The position numbers and the translations under genes are program-made. Positions 15,324 to 22,633 of a stretch of 24,337 nucleotides of DNA are shown piece by piece. The notes below the pieces were generated by a model. It saw only the letters and a list, made by a program, of their open reading frames with translations, was not told the origin of the DNA and did not search any database. Source of the DNA: JBPOIS01 sp052034295 (GTDB lineage: Bacteria; Pseudomonadota; Gammaproteobacteria; Pseudomonadales; Moraxellaceae); the NCBI GenBank assembly GCA_052034295.1, contig JBPOIS010000124.1:1-24337 (forward strand), given 5' to 3'. Each line of letters starts with the position of its first letter. Position 1 is the stretch's first letter.

Positions 15324-16123
15324 ATGCCGCGCTGCTGGACGCGCTGGGGCCGCTGACCCTGGGCTGTCTGGGCGCACAGGGTCTGGCCTGGCTGTGGTGT
15401 CAGTGGCGGCAGGATGCCACGCTGGTGGATGCGGTGTGGGCCGGGTCGCTGGCCACGGCGGCGGTGGGCGGTGCGCTGCTGTTGCCGGGCGATCCACTGA
15501 CCCGGCTGGCGGTGGGCAGTCTGGCCGGCCTGTGGTATGGACGGCTGGCGGTGCATTTGCTGCGCCGGTCATTCGGTGAGGCGCAGGAGGACCGCCGCTA
15601 TCGTGCCCTGCGTGAGGCCCTGCAGCGACGGATGGGCCGCGGGTCTGCGCTGGGGTGGCTGGCGTTTTTTGTGCTGCAGGCTGGCCTGGCGGTGCTGTTC
15701 AGTGTGCCGCTGCTGTGGCTGTGCGTGACGCCTGCCGGGGCGTATGGACCGATGCAGCCGCTGGTGGTGGGTTTGGTGGCCCTGGGCGGGCTGGGGGCGT
15801 TCTGGGGCCAGACCACGGCAGACCGGCAACTGGCGGCACACCGGGCTGATCCGGCACGCCGTGGGCATGTGCTGGACACCGGGCTGTGGCGCCTGAGCCG
15901 ACACCCGAATTATTTTTTTGAGTGGCTGCACTGGCTGGCCTATCCCCTGCTGGGGCTGGCGGCTGGGCTGTGGGGCCTGTGGCTGTGGCCGCTGCTGATG
16001 TACGTCTTCCTGCGCTACCTGACCGGGGTGCCGTTTGCGGAGCAGCAGGCACTGCGGCGGCGCGGGGCGGCCTACGCGGCCTATCAGGCGCGGACGCCGG
16101 TGTTTTTTCCCCGCTGGCCCTGA
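15320..16123 (+). CDS. DUF1295 family membrane protein (steroid 5-alpha-reductase-like)
   Basis: This 267-residue polytopic membrane protein has hydrophobic segments at roughly 5-25, 37-55, 61-80, 110-135, 146-163 and 203-233. The C-terminal motif RGHVLDTGLWRLSRHPNYFF (181-200) and the final YAAYQARTPVFFP are the conserved parts of DUF1295, related to steroid 5-alpha-reductase and isoprenylcysteine methyltransferase folds. Members are thought to reduce or modify lipid double bonds with NAD(P)H, but this has not been shown for the family at large. The ATGA overlap with the CFA-like gene ties it to the same lipid pathway. A reductase acting after methylation would be chemically sensible; that is inference. 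Confidence 0.88.
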   Translation: MNAALLDALGPLTLGCLGAQGLAWLWCQWRQDATLVDAVWAGSLATAAVGGALLLPGDPLTRLAVGSLAGLWYGRLAVHLLRRSFGEAQEDRRYRALREALQRRMGRGSALGWLAFFVLQAGLAVLFSVPLLWLCVTPAGAYGPMQPLVVGLVALGGLGAFWGQTTADRQLAAHRADPARRGHVLDTGLWRLSRHPNYFFEWLHWLAYPLLGLAAGLWGLWLWPLLMYVFLRYLTGVPFAEQQALRRRGAAYAAYQARTPVFFPRWP

Positions 16124-16199
16124 GGCGGACCAAGCCCCCGGACCCCCTGTGTTTTGACCCTGGCATGGCGCTGGGCCAATGGTTTTGGAGACCCTGACG

Positions 16200-17309
16200 A
16201 TGGACATTCTGCTGCAACCTGCAGGGGCAACCCTGTCACGCCTGACCCAGCCACTGGCCCACGGGGCACTGGCCGGGGCCGAACGCGGCCTGTGGCCGGA
16301 TGCCCTGGTGCGGGCCGGCATCCGCCAGCTGTGTGCACAGCGCCTGAAGGCCGAAGGGGCCGGGGATGTGGAACAGGCCAATGCCCGCTACCGGCGGGCG
16401 CTGGCCGACTGGCAGCGTGCCCCGCTGGCGCTGCACACCGACGCGGCCAATGAACAGCATTACGAGCTGCCCCCGGCGTTTTTTGAGGCAGTGCTGGGTC
16501 CCCGGCTCAAGTACAGCGCCTGTTATTTTGCCCCGGGGGATGACCTGGCCCAGGCCGAGACCCGCAGCCTGCAGCAGTATGCCGAGCGGGCCCGGCTGGC
16601 CGATGGCCAGCGTATTCTGGAGCTGGGCTGCGGTTGGGGTTCGCTGAGCCTGTTCATGGCCCGCCAGTACCCGCAGGCGCGCATCACCGCCGTGTCCAAT
16701 TCGGCCCCGCAGCGTGAATTCATCCTGGCGCGGGCGCGTCAGCTGGGGCTGGCCAATCTGGAGTTGCTCACCTGTGACATCAACCACCTGACGCTGCCGA
16801 CGGATCACTTTGACCGGGTGGTGTCGGTTGAAATGTTCGAGCACGTGCGCAACCATGCGCAGCTGTTTGCCCGCATTGCCGGGTGGCTGAAACCCGATGG
16901 CCTGCTGTGGTGCCATGTGTTTTGTCACCGCACCCTGCACTATGCCTTTGAGCTGGGTGAAGGGGTGGACTGGATGTCGCGGTATTTTTTCACCGGCGGG
17001 GTGATGCCCGCCGCGACCACATTCCTGAGCCTGCAGCAGGATCTGGTGGTGCGCGACCACTGGCAGTGGTCCGGACAGCACTATGAAAAAACCGCTAATG
17101 CCTGGCTGGCCAACATGGACCGGGCCGCAGACCGGCTGAAGCCGCTGTTTGCGCAGATGTACGGGGCGCAGGCGTCCCTGTGGTGGCAGCGCTGGCGGCT
17201 GTTTTTCATGGCCTGTGCCGAGCTGTTTGGCTATGACCACGGTCAGCAGTGGATCGTTGGGCATTATTTGTTTGGCAAACCCCAGCCGCTGGGCCTGCAG
17301 CGCCCGTGA
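16200..17309 (+). CDS. CFA-family methyltransferase resembling coclaurine N-methyltransferase
   Basis: The protein has 369 residues from the ATG at 16200; GGAG lies 9 bp upstream, whereas the earlier ATG at 16179 has none. NEQHYELPPAFFEAVLG (84-100), the SAM motif ELGCGWGSLSLFMA (141-154), SRYFFTGGVMP and ELFGYDHGQQW follow plant coclaurine N-methyltransferase closely along the whole length (from memory). E211, E214 and H215 in EMFEH occupy positions reported as catalytic in that enzyme. Similar bacterial proteins are usually annotated as CFA synthases. It differs from the upstream CFA-like protein throughout, so it is not a recent duplicate. The true substrate is unknown: a lipid in this setting, or possibly an amine. 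A 76-bp gap separates it from DUF1295. Confidence 0.88.
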   Translation: MDILLQPAGATLSRLTQPLAHGALAGAERGLWPDALVRAGIRQLCAQRLKAEGAGDVEQANARYRRALADWQRAPLALHTDAANEQHYELPPAFFEAVLGPRLKYSACYFAPGDDLAQAETRSLQQYAERARLADGQRILELGCGWGSLSLFMARQYPQARITAVSNSAPQREFILARARQLGLANLELLTCDINHLTLPTDHFDRVVSVEMFEHVRNHAQLFARIAGWLKPDGLLWCHVFCHRTLHYAFELGEGVDWMSRYFFTGGVMPAATTFLSLQQDLVVRDHWQWSGQHYEKTANAWLANMDRAADRLKPLFAQMYGAQASLWWQRWRLFFMACAELFGYDHGQQWIVGHYLFGKPQPLGLQRP

Positions 17310-17320
17310 GGCCATCCCCC

Positions 17321-18640
17321 ATGCGCAAGGCCGTACCCGGTTTCTGGCTGCGTCACCGCGAGCAGCCCCGTCCGCTGCAATGGCTGGTGCGGCGTTTTTA
17401 CTGGGTGCAGATCGGTCTGATTGCCCTGGCGGTGGTGGCTGGCCTGCTGCTCAGCGCCAGCATCCTGAAGGGTCTGCTGATCCGCACTGCGCTGGAGCAG
17501 GAAATGGCGCACTACTGGCAGCGGGTGGCCCGTGACCCGGCAGCGCCGCTGCCCGACACCAAGAACCTGTACGGCTACCGCTGGCACGGCAGCCAGCGCC
17601 CGGCGGTCCTGCAGGGCCAGCCGCTGGCGCCGGGTGTGCACCGGCATTTTGTTCAGGGCAAAAACCGCCTGACCGTGTATGGCACACGCGGCGGCGAGCA
17701 TGTGTTGCTGGTGTTTGGCGAAACCAATGTGGACCGGCTGGTGCTGCTGTTTGGACTGCTGCCGCTGATTTTTGCCCTGGTGGTGCTGTACAGCGTGCTG
17801 TGGTGGGTGAACCGGCGGGTACAGCGCCACCTGTCCCCGATGGGGCGGCTGGCGCTGACCATCCAGTCCATGCAGGACCAGCCGGCGCAATGGACCGCCA
17901 ATCCATTTGGGCAGATTCCCACCTATGGCAATCTGGAGGCGGATGCGCTGCAGACTGCGCTGAGCCGCTACCATGACCGGCTGCTGGATTTTGTGCAGCG
18001 TGAGCAGCGTTTCACCCGCGAGGTCAGCCACGAGTTGCGCACCCCGATTGCTGTGCTGCGCGGCAATCTGGAGCTGTGCCAGCTGCGCGAGCCGGATCAT
18101 CCCCTGTACCGGCGCATGCGCCACACCCTGGACGACATGCAGCTGCTGATCGACACCCTGCTGTCCCTGGCGCGTCCGCAGCGCGAGCCCCTGCCCTGCC
18201 AGCCGATCGACTGGGCGGCGCTGGTGCAGGACGTCTTTGAAGAAGTCCAGTCACTGGCGCAGGCCCGACAGATGCAGCTGCGCTTTGACCAGATTGAAAA
18301 CCCCACGGCACCGGCCAACCTGACCCTGGTGAAGATCATCCTGCGCAACCTGATCCGCAATGCCCTGAACTATGCGCAGGGCACCGAGCTGCGGGTGGTG
18401 GTGCGTGCCGATGCGCTGTTGCTGGCCGATGACGGCATTGGCCTGAACCCCGAAACCCCTGCCGCAGGAGCGGCAGAACAGGGCTATGGGATTGGCCTGC
18501 CGCTGGTGGCGCGCCTGTGTGCGCTGCTGGGCTGGCCGATGCGCCTGCACGACCGCCGGCAGTTCAGCCATCCGGACCTGCCTGTCTCCGGCACGCAGCC
18601 GCCCAGCGGGCTGGTGGTGGAGATCCGCTTTCAGGATTGA
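17321..18640 (+). CDS. Sensor histidine kinase
   Basis: This 439-residue membrane kinase has two transmembrane segments, about 28-51 and 139-162, that enclose a small periplasmic sensor of about 87 residues. The phospho-acceptor is H237 in FTREVSHELRTPIAVLRG. The ATP domain has the N box LIRNALNYA (N347), G1 DDGIG (370-374) and G2 GYGIGLPLV (388-396). The region between TM2 and H237 could be a HAMP-like linker but is not clear. GAGG lies 10 bp before the ATG, 11 bp after the upstream methyltransferase, so it is the last gene of the lipid operon. Its likely partner is the response regulator encoded convergently 9 bp away. The signal is unknown; a membrane or lipid cue would fit. Confidence 0.93.
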   Translation: MRKAVPGFWLRHREQPRPLQWLVRRFYWVQIGLIALAVVAGLLLSASILKGLLIRTALEQEMAHYWQRVARDPAAPLPDTKNLYGYRWHGSQRPAVLQGQPLAPGVHRHFVQGKNRLTVYGTRGGEHVLLVFGETNVDRLVLLFGLLPLIFALVVLYSVLWWVNRRVQRHLSPMGRLALTIQSMQDQPAQWTANPFGQIPTYGNLEADALQTALSRYHDRLLDFVQREQRFTREVSHELRTPIAVLRGNLELCQLREPDHPLYRRMRHTLDDMQLLIDTLLSLARPQREPLPCQPIDWAALVQDVFEEVQSLAQARQMQLRFDQIENPTAPANLTLVKIILRNLIRNALNYAQGTELRVVVRADALLLADDGIGLNPETPAAGAAEQGYGIGLPLVARLCALLGWPMRLHDRRQFSHPDLPVSGTQPPSGLVVEIRFQD

Positions 18641-18649
18641 CGCGACACC

Positions 18650-19348
18650 TCAGGCCGTGGCGGGGGCGCACAGCCGCACCCCCACCCCCGGCACCGTGTG
18701 CAGCAGCGGGGTGGCAAACGGCTTGTCGATCAGCTTGCGCAGCAGGTAGATGTGGCTGCGCAGGGCATCGCTTTCCGGCTCCTCCTCGCCCCACAGCTCC
18801 AGCATCATTTCCGCCCGGCTGACCACCTGCGGCGCGCGGCGCATCAGCAGCGACAGCAGGCGAAACTGCACCGGGGCCAGCTCGATTGGCTGTCCAGCAC
18901 GGCTCACCGACTGCAGGTTCAGGTCCAGACACAGGTCATGCACCACCCAGCGCGACACCGCCACCGAGCCACGGGCGCGCCGGTCCAGCGCCTGAATGCG
19001 TGCCAGCAACTCGGACAGCTCAAAGGGTTTGACCAGATAATCGTCGGTTCCGGCCTCAAAACCAGCCAGCTTATCCTCCACCGAATCGCGTGCGGTCAGC
19101 ATCAGTACCGGCATCGACAGGCCCTGTTCACGGCGCAGCATCTGGCAAAACGCATAGCCATTGCCATCGGGCAGGTTGATGTCCAGCAGCAGCACGTGAT
19201 AGTAGTTCCGGGCCAGCAGCTGCCGGGCTGCGCCCAGATTGCGGGCATGGTCCACGATCACCCCCTGCAGGGTCAAAAAATCACACAGCGTCAGCGCCAG
19301 ATCATAGTGGTCTTCCACCAGCAGCACCTGCAGTTGGGTGGATGGCAT
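18650..19348 (-). CDS. OmpR/PhoB-family response regulator
   Basis: This 232-residue regulator has an N-terminal receiver domain with acidic residues E12 and D13, phospho-acceptor D56 in LLLDINLPDG, T85 in MLTARD and K107 in YLVKPF. A C-terminal winged-helix DNA-binding domain includes PVQFRLLSLLMRRAPQVVSR and a recognition helix region SDALRSHIYLLRKLIDKPF. The ATG at 19348 follows GGGGAG by 5 bp; the frame extends to 19372 without a better site. It is the third gene of the lipocalin operon and faces the kinase gene tail to tail. Proteins of this family bind 11-bp-spaced tandem sites, matching the repeats found before both operons. Confidence 0.95.
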   Translation of the reverse strand: MPSTQLQVLLVEDHYDLALTLCDFLTLQGVIVDHARNLGAARQLLARNYYHVLLLDINLPDGNGYAFCQMLRREQGLSMPVLMLTARDSVEDKLAGFEAGTDDYLVKPFELSELLARIQALDRRARGSVAVSRWVVHDLCLDLNLQSVSRAGQPIELAPVQFRLLSLLMRRAPQVVSRAEMMLELWGEEEPESDALRSHIYLLRKLIDKPFATPLLHTVPGVGVRLCAPATA

Positions 19349-19370
19349 GTCAGCTCCCCGGCGACCGGTC

Positions 19371-19391
19371 AAAAAAAGGCGTCCTTCACGC
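19371..19391 (-). terminator. Weak hairpin with T run between the NTF2-like gene and the regulator gene
   Basis: On the minus strand GCGT-GAAGG-ACGC is followed by CC and seven Ts. The stem is only 4 bp. It might lower transcription into the regulator gene or be chance. Confidence 0.3.
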
Positions 19392-19426
19392 TACAGGCTG
19401 CCCGTCCCCATCTGCAAGGGGCTTTT

Positions 19427-20041
19427 TCAGCGCCGGAACGGCAGCACCGCCGCGTACAGCCCACCCACCCACGGCAACTGGCGGAACAGGCCATTGTTGG
19501 GGTCCCAGTAGTCCTGCTGGAACACCACCTGACCCTGGGCGTTCATTTTCAGCTCACTGACCCCGTACGAGTGCATCGACCGGGTCTGGCCGAGGAATTT
19601 CAAATCATAGGCCATGTCCCAGTGCACATACACCCGCTCACCGGCCAGTGTCTGGCTGACCAGCTGCACCCGGGCCGCGCTGACGCGCTGGTTCATGCCC
19701 ACAAAATGCCGCATCAACGCGCTGCGTTGGTGATAAATGGCCAGGGTGTCATTGCTGTACAGGGTGGGCGCATACAGCTCCTGCACGGCAGTCAGAAACT
19801 CAGGCCGGCCCAGCTGGCTGAACGTGGCCACGAAACGCTCGGCCAGGGCCTGCGCCTGTGCCGGGGTCGGCTGGACCGCCACCACCTGTTGCAGGGCCTG
19901 CTGGTAATCGGGGGTGTAACTGCTGGGGTGACTGGCACAGCCGGCCAGCCACACCCCGCCCAGGCCACCCAGCAACAGGCGGCGCAAACGCTGTACAGGT
20001 GTGACACGGGACTGGGCCACAAGGCTTGCGGACAGGTTCAT
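19427..20041 (-). CDS. NTF2/SnoaL-like lipoprotein
   Basis: This 204-residue protein has a signal region with two arginines (RLRRLLLGGLGGVWLAGC) and lipobox LAGC, C35 being the lipidated residue. The domain from about 70 to 195 fits the NTF2/SnoaL-like cone fold: ELYAPTLYSNDTLAIYHQR, HFVGMNQRVS, VHWDMAYDLKFLG and ending QQDYWDPNNG. Such pockets often bind or transform small hydrophobic ligands. TGGAGA lies 8 bp before the ATG. It follows the lipocalin gene by 31 bp. NTF2-like proteins recur in FAD oxidoreductase-DUF1365-CFA clusters (from memory), which supports a role in the same lipid pathway. An envelope lipid-binding job is inference. Confidence 0.8.
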   Translation of the reverse strand: MNLSASLVAQSRVTPVQRLRRLLLGGLGGVWLAGCASHPSSYTPDYQQALQQVVAVQPTPAQAQALAERFVATFSQLGRPEFLTAVQELYAPTLYSNDTLAIYHQRSALMRHFVGMNQRVSAARVQLVSQTLAGERVYVHWDMAYDLKFLGQTRSMHSYGVSELKMNAQGQVVFQQDYWDPNNGLFRQLPWVGGLYAAVLPFRR

Positions 20042-20072
20042 GGCGGTTCTCCAGGGGGTTGTGGAAAAAGAA

Positions 20073-20681
20073 TCAGGGCAAATGGGGGTCACGGCGCAAC
20101 TGATCGACCCGATAGCCCATCTGCGCGGCACGCTGCAGCAACCGTGCCTCCACCCCTGCCGGCAGCACCGGCTGGCGCGACATCAGCCAGAGCAGGCGCC
20201 GGTCCGGCGAGCCAATCAGCACCTGCTGGTAAGGCCCCTGACCCTGCGCAGGTTCGACCTGCAGGATCCAGTACGGCATGGACAGCACCCGCCCCAGCCA
20301 GCGCGAAGGACTCACCGCCAGCTGTCCGCCGTGTCCATGCACCGGGGCATAGCCCACCACCCGCTTGATGCGGCCATTGGCCAGTGTGCACTGGTTGACC
20401 AGCTCCAGCAGCGCATCCGTACTGCTGCTCCACTGGTAGCGGGCGCGGGGGCTATGGGCACAGGCGCGCTCCAGCGGATTGTCCAGCCGGGCCACCTCAT
20501 ACCAGTCGCCCAGCAGTCCCGGCCAGTGCACCACGGGCAGGGCCGACACCGGCTGGGCGGCCTGCACGGACATCGGCCAGACCGGCAGGCACAGCACGGC
20601 CCACAGCCCGGCGCGGCGCAGTCTGGTCCCCCATGGCTGGCCTGACTGCCGGGGAGGTACGGTGTTGGGCTGTTGCAGCAT
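20073..20681 (-). CDS. Lipocalin family protein (Blc-like)
   Basis: This 202-residue protein has the lipocalin N-terminal signature GDWYEVARLDNPLER (58-72) and a later strand pattern (YWILQVEP, YQQVLIGSPDRRLLWLMSR, then QAAQMGY-like helix end) typical of bacterial Blc. Blc is an outer-membrane lipoprotein that binds lysophospholipids or fatty acids. Here the signal region (24-37 hydrophobic, VQAAQ near 39-43) has no lipobox, so it is probably a soluble periplasmic protein. The chosen ATG has GGAGG 7 bp upstream. It is the first gene of the operon with the NTF2-like protein and the regulator. Its job may be carrying the acyl chains the cluster modifies. Confidence 0.85.
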   Translation of the reverse strand: MLQQPNTVPPRQSGQPWGTRLRRAGLWAVLCLPVWPMSVQAAQPVSALPVVHWPGLLGDWYEVARLDNPLERACAHSPRARYQWSSSTDALLELVNQCTLANGRIKRVVGYAPVHGHGGQLAVSPSRWLGRVLSMPYWILQVEPAQGQGPYQQVLIGSPDRRLLWLMSRQPVLPAGVEARLLQRAAQMGYRVDQLRRDPHLP

Positions 20682-20750
20682 CGATGGCCTCCACCCTGTG
20701 TGATTTGCCTGTGGCCCTGGACCCTGGCGGTCCAGCAGCGTCGTGCCCAC

Positions 20751-20783
20751 ACCCTAGCGCAGCGGCTGTGAATGCGCTGTGAA
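20751..20783 (-). promoter_or_regulatory. Composite regulator site plus -10 for the lipocalin operon
   Basis: On the minus strand TTCAC (20783-20779) and TTCAC (20772-20768) repeat with an 11-bp period. Eleven bases later comes TAGGGT (20756-20751). The bases after the hexamer (TAGGGTGTGGG) also match the desaturase site (TAAGGTGTAGG). Spacing and orientation equal those of the site at 10787-10819. The site lies about 75-100 bp upstream of the lipocalin ATG, and because the regulator gene is in this operon it suggests autoregulation. Confidence 0.6.
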
Positions 20784-20923
20784 CACGCAGCGCCGTCCGG
20801 TCCACATCCCGTGTCCGCAAGGCGACAACTGTGGTCGCAATGCCCTGCCCAGGCCCTGTTTTTGGACCTCCGCAAGCCACATATGGATTGCAGGGGCCTG
20901 AGGTTTTTTTGGGAGGCGACACC

Positions 20924-21358
20924 ATGCAGTACCGGTCTTTTCACAGGGTGCAGTCCGCACCGGCAAGGCCAGCCGAAGAGGCAGTCCCCGAATCCGCCGA
21001 TCTGGCCACCCAGGCCCTTATGGGCTATGAACGACTGCTGGCGCAGCACCGTCAGCGGCTACGGCGTGGCGGCTATGACCCGGACGGGGCCGAAGTGTCG
21101 CTGTCCTGCTGGCGGCAGTGGCTGCGCGGGCATTTGCAACTGTCCACGGACTTGCAGGAGCGGCTGGAACACCAGCTGTTGCAGCGCGGCTGGCTGCAGC
21201 TCGACCGCGTGCACTGTTATCTGCGCCGGGGTGATGGCCAGCCCCGGACCGCACCTGCACCCACGGTTGGGCGGGTGTGGCCGGGAGAAGACGGGGCTGA
21301 TTTTGTGGACTGGCTGGAAGGCCGGACGGCAGGCGACTCAGGATGGGCGCAGGGGTAA
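20924..21358 (+). CDS. Hypothetical protein, family not recognised
   Basis: This 144-residue protein starts MQYRSFHRVQSAPARP. An ideal ribosome site (GGGAGG, 8 bp) decides the start. The central part (about 30-105) is rich in Arg, Gln and Leu: YERLLAQHRQRLRRGGYDP, then LSCWRQWLRGHLQLS and LEHQLLQRGWLQLDRVHCYL. This looks mostly helical and basic, followed by a proline/acidic tail. There is no signal peptide, membrane segment or known catalytic motif. It is divergent from the lipocalin operon (242 bp between starts) and converges on the hydrolase-like gene, with a 21-bp overlap of the coding ends. I cannot assign a function. Confidence 0.7.
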   Translation: MQYRSFHRVQSAPARPAEEAVPESADLATQALMGYERLLAQHRQRLRRGGYDPDGAEVSLSCWRQWLRGHLQLSTDLQERLEHQLLQRGWLQLDRVHCYLRRGDGQPRTAPAPTVGRVWPGEDGADFVDWLEGRTAGDSGWAQG

Positions 21359-22546
21359 ATCGGCCAGGGCATTCAGCAGGGACTGGCGCCGGCTCCCTCC
21401 GGCAACCGGCTGCTGCACATGGGCCAGAATGTCCGGCAGCATGTCCTTGGTTTCTGGCACATGGCCGCGCGGGTCGGTGTACACCAGCGCCTGAAAGCGC
21501 CCGGCCCGGTTCCAGCCCGGCTGCGGCTCTTGTCCGGTCAGGCGACGCCACAGCGGTAAAAAATGCACCTCAAAGTGGTGATGGTCTTCCGTATTCTGGA
21601 CAAACACGATGGCGCTGGGGTCATCAGGCTGCCAGGCCATGACCAGGTTGATGCGCCCGGCATACTGGGCATTCACCTGCTCTGGGGTCAGCCCGCCGAA
21701 ACAGTGGGTGCACACCCGCTGCACCGCCTCCGGCATGTTGTAGGCCATGCCATCGGCCTGGCCATTGATGGTCACGGCTGTGGCCCCCGGCAGCGCCCGC
21801 GCCAGTGCCAGTGCCGCAAACCCACCTGCCGAAGAACCCCAGAACACCACCCGCTCGGTCGCAATGCCCCGGGCTGCCGCATACTGCCCCAACACGCTGG
21901 CCAGCTCTGCGGTCAGGTCGTGCGCTGCCGTGCCCAGATACCAGCCGATGGACAGCTGCTCATCCAGCGCCAGCGTCGGATCGGCCACGCACAGCACATG
22001 CCCCGGAAACAGATCGGCCCACGCCCAGCGGTGAAAATGCGGCAGGATCACCTGTCCCCGCTCCACCGCCGAGGACACCAGCACAAACAGCCATTCACTG
22101 CCCGCCTTGGGCAGCTCGACCACCGGCAGCGACCAGTGGCCCTGCTGCACCAGCCAGCTGCGGTTGGGGGCGTGGTGTGGGTCGATCAGCTCAGCCGCCG
22201 GGGCCACCCGGTGCTGGGCAAACAGGTGTTTTTCGGGATAACGGCGTGGGGCGGCGCTGGACTGCAGGGTCAGCGGCTCACTGTGCAGCACCACCACCTG
22301 ATCCGGCGCAGCCGCCAGCCGCACAAACACCGTGGCCTGATATTCGCCGGCCTGCCCCTGTGTTTCAAAGCATTGCGACAGGTCACTGCCATATTTGACA
22401 TAGCCAACCCGCTGCTGGTCGCGCAGCAGGTAATAGGCAAATTCCAGCGCTTCAGACGGTATTCCCTCGGGAAGCTGGACCGACACCTGCAGCTGGTCAC
22501 TCTGATTCTGAAAAAACTCGCCGATGCTGATTCGGGAAAGGTCCAC
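21338..22546 (-). CDS. Alpha/beta-hydrolase-like protein with N-terminal beta-rich domain
   Basis: This 402-residue protein starts with GTG, with AGGAG 7 bp upstream. The first 95 residues (LQVSVQLPEG, FAYYLLRDQQRVGYVKY, GEYQATVFVRL) look like an Ig-like beta sandwich. The rest has a nucleophile elbow FWGSSAGGFAALAL with S239. D321 and H362 (in DPRGHVPE) are plausible further triad members. The arrangement recalls hydrolase-like proteins near surface polysaccharide genes, some of which are acyl-transfer or deacylation enzymes. There is no signal peptide, so it is probably cytoplasmic. It shares its 3' end with the convergent gene. The substrate is unknown. Confidence 0.75.
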   Translation of the reverse strand: MDLSRISIGEFFQNQSDQLQVSVQLPEGIPSEALEFAYYLLRDQQRVGYVKYGSDLSQCFETQGQAGEYQATVFVRLAAAPDQVVVLHSEPLTLQSSAAPRRYPEKHLFAQHRVAPAAELIDPHHAPNRSWLVQQGHWSLPVVELPKAGSEWLFVLVSSAVERGQVILPHFHRWAWADLFPGHVLCVADPTLALDEQLSIGWYLGTAAHDLTAELASVLGQYAAARGIATERVVFWGSSAGGFAALALARALPGATAVTINGQADGMAYNMPEAVQRVCTHCFGGLTPEQVNAQYAGRINLVMAWQPDDPSAIVFVQNTEDHHHFEVHFLPLWRRLTGQEPQPGWNRAGRFQALVYTDPRGHVPETKDMLPDILAHVQQPVAGGSRRQSLLNALADLPLRPS

Positions 22547-22633
22547 CTGATTCTCCTATTGTGTCATGTCGTGTTTTTTAATCCACGGTCAATCCAGCCC
22601 AGCACCCCAGGCAGGATTCACGGTGTTTTTAGT

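Noticed and set aside
16154..16181. Possible internal promoter before the second methyltransferase (TTGACC)
   Set aside because: A good -35-like hexamer is followed by no acceptable -10 at 16-18 bp; the 76-bp gap is more likely simple read-through.
18698..20368. Very long open frame opposite the regulator and NTF2-like genes
   Set aside because: It spans several well-supported genes on the other strand and shows no recognisable domain.
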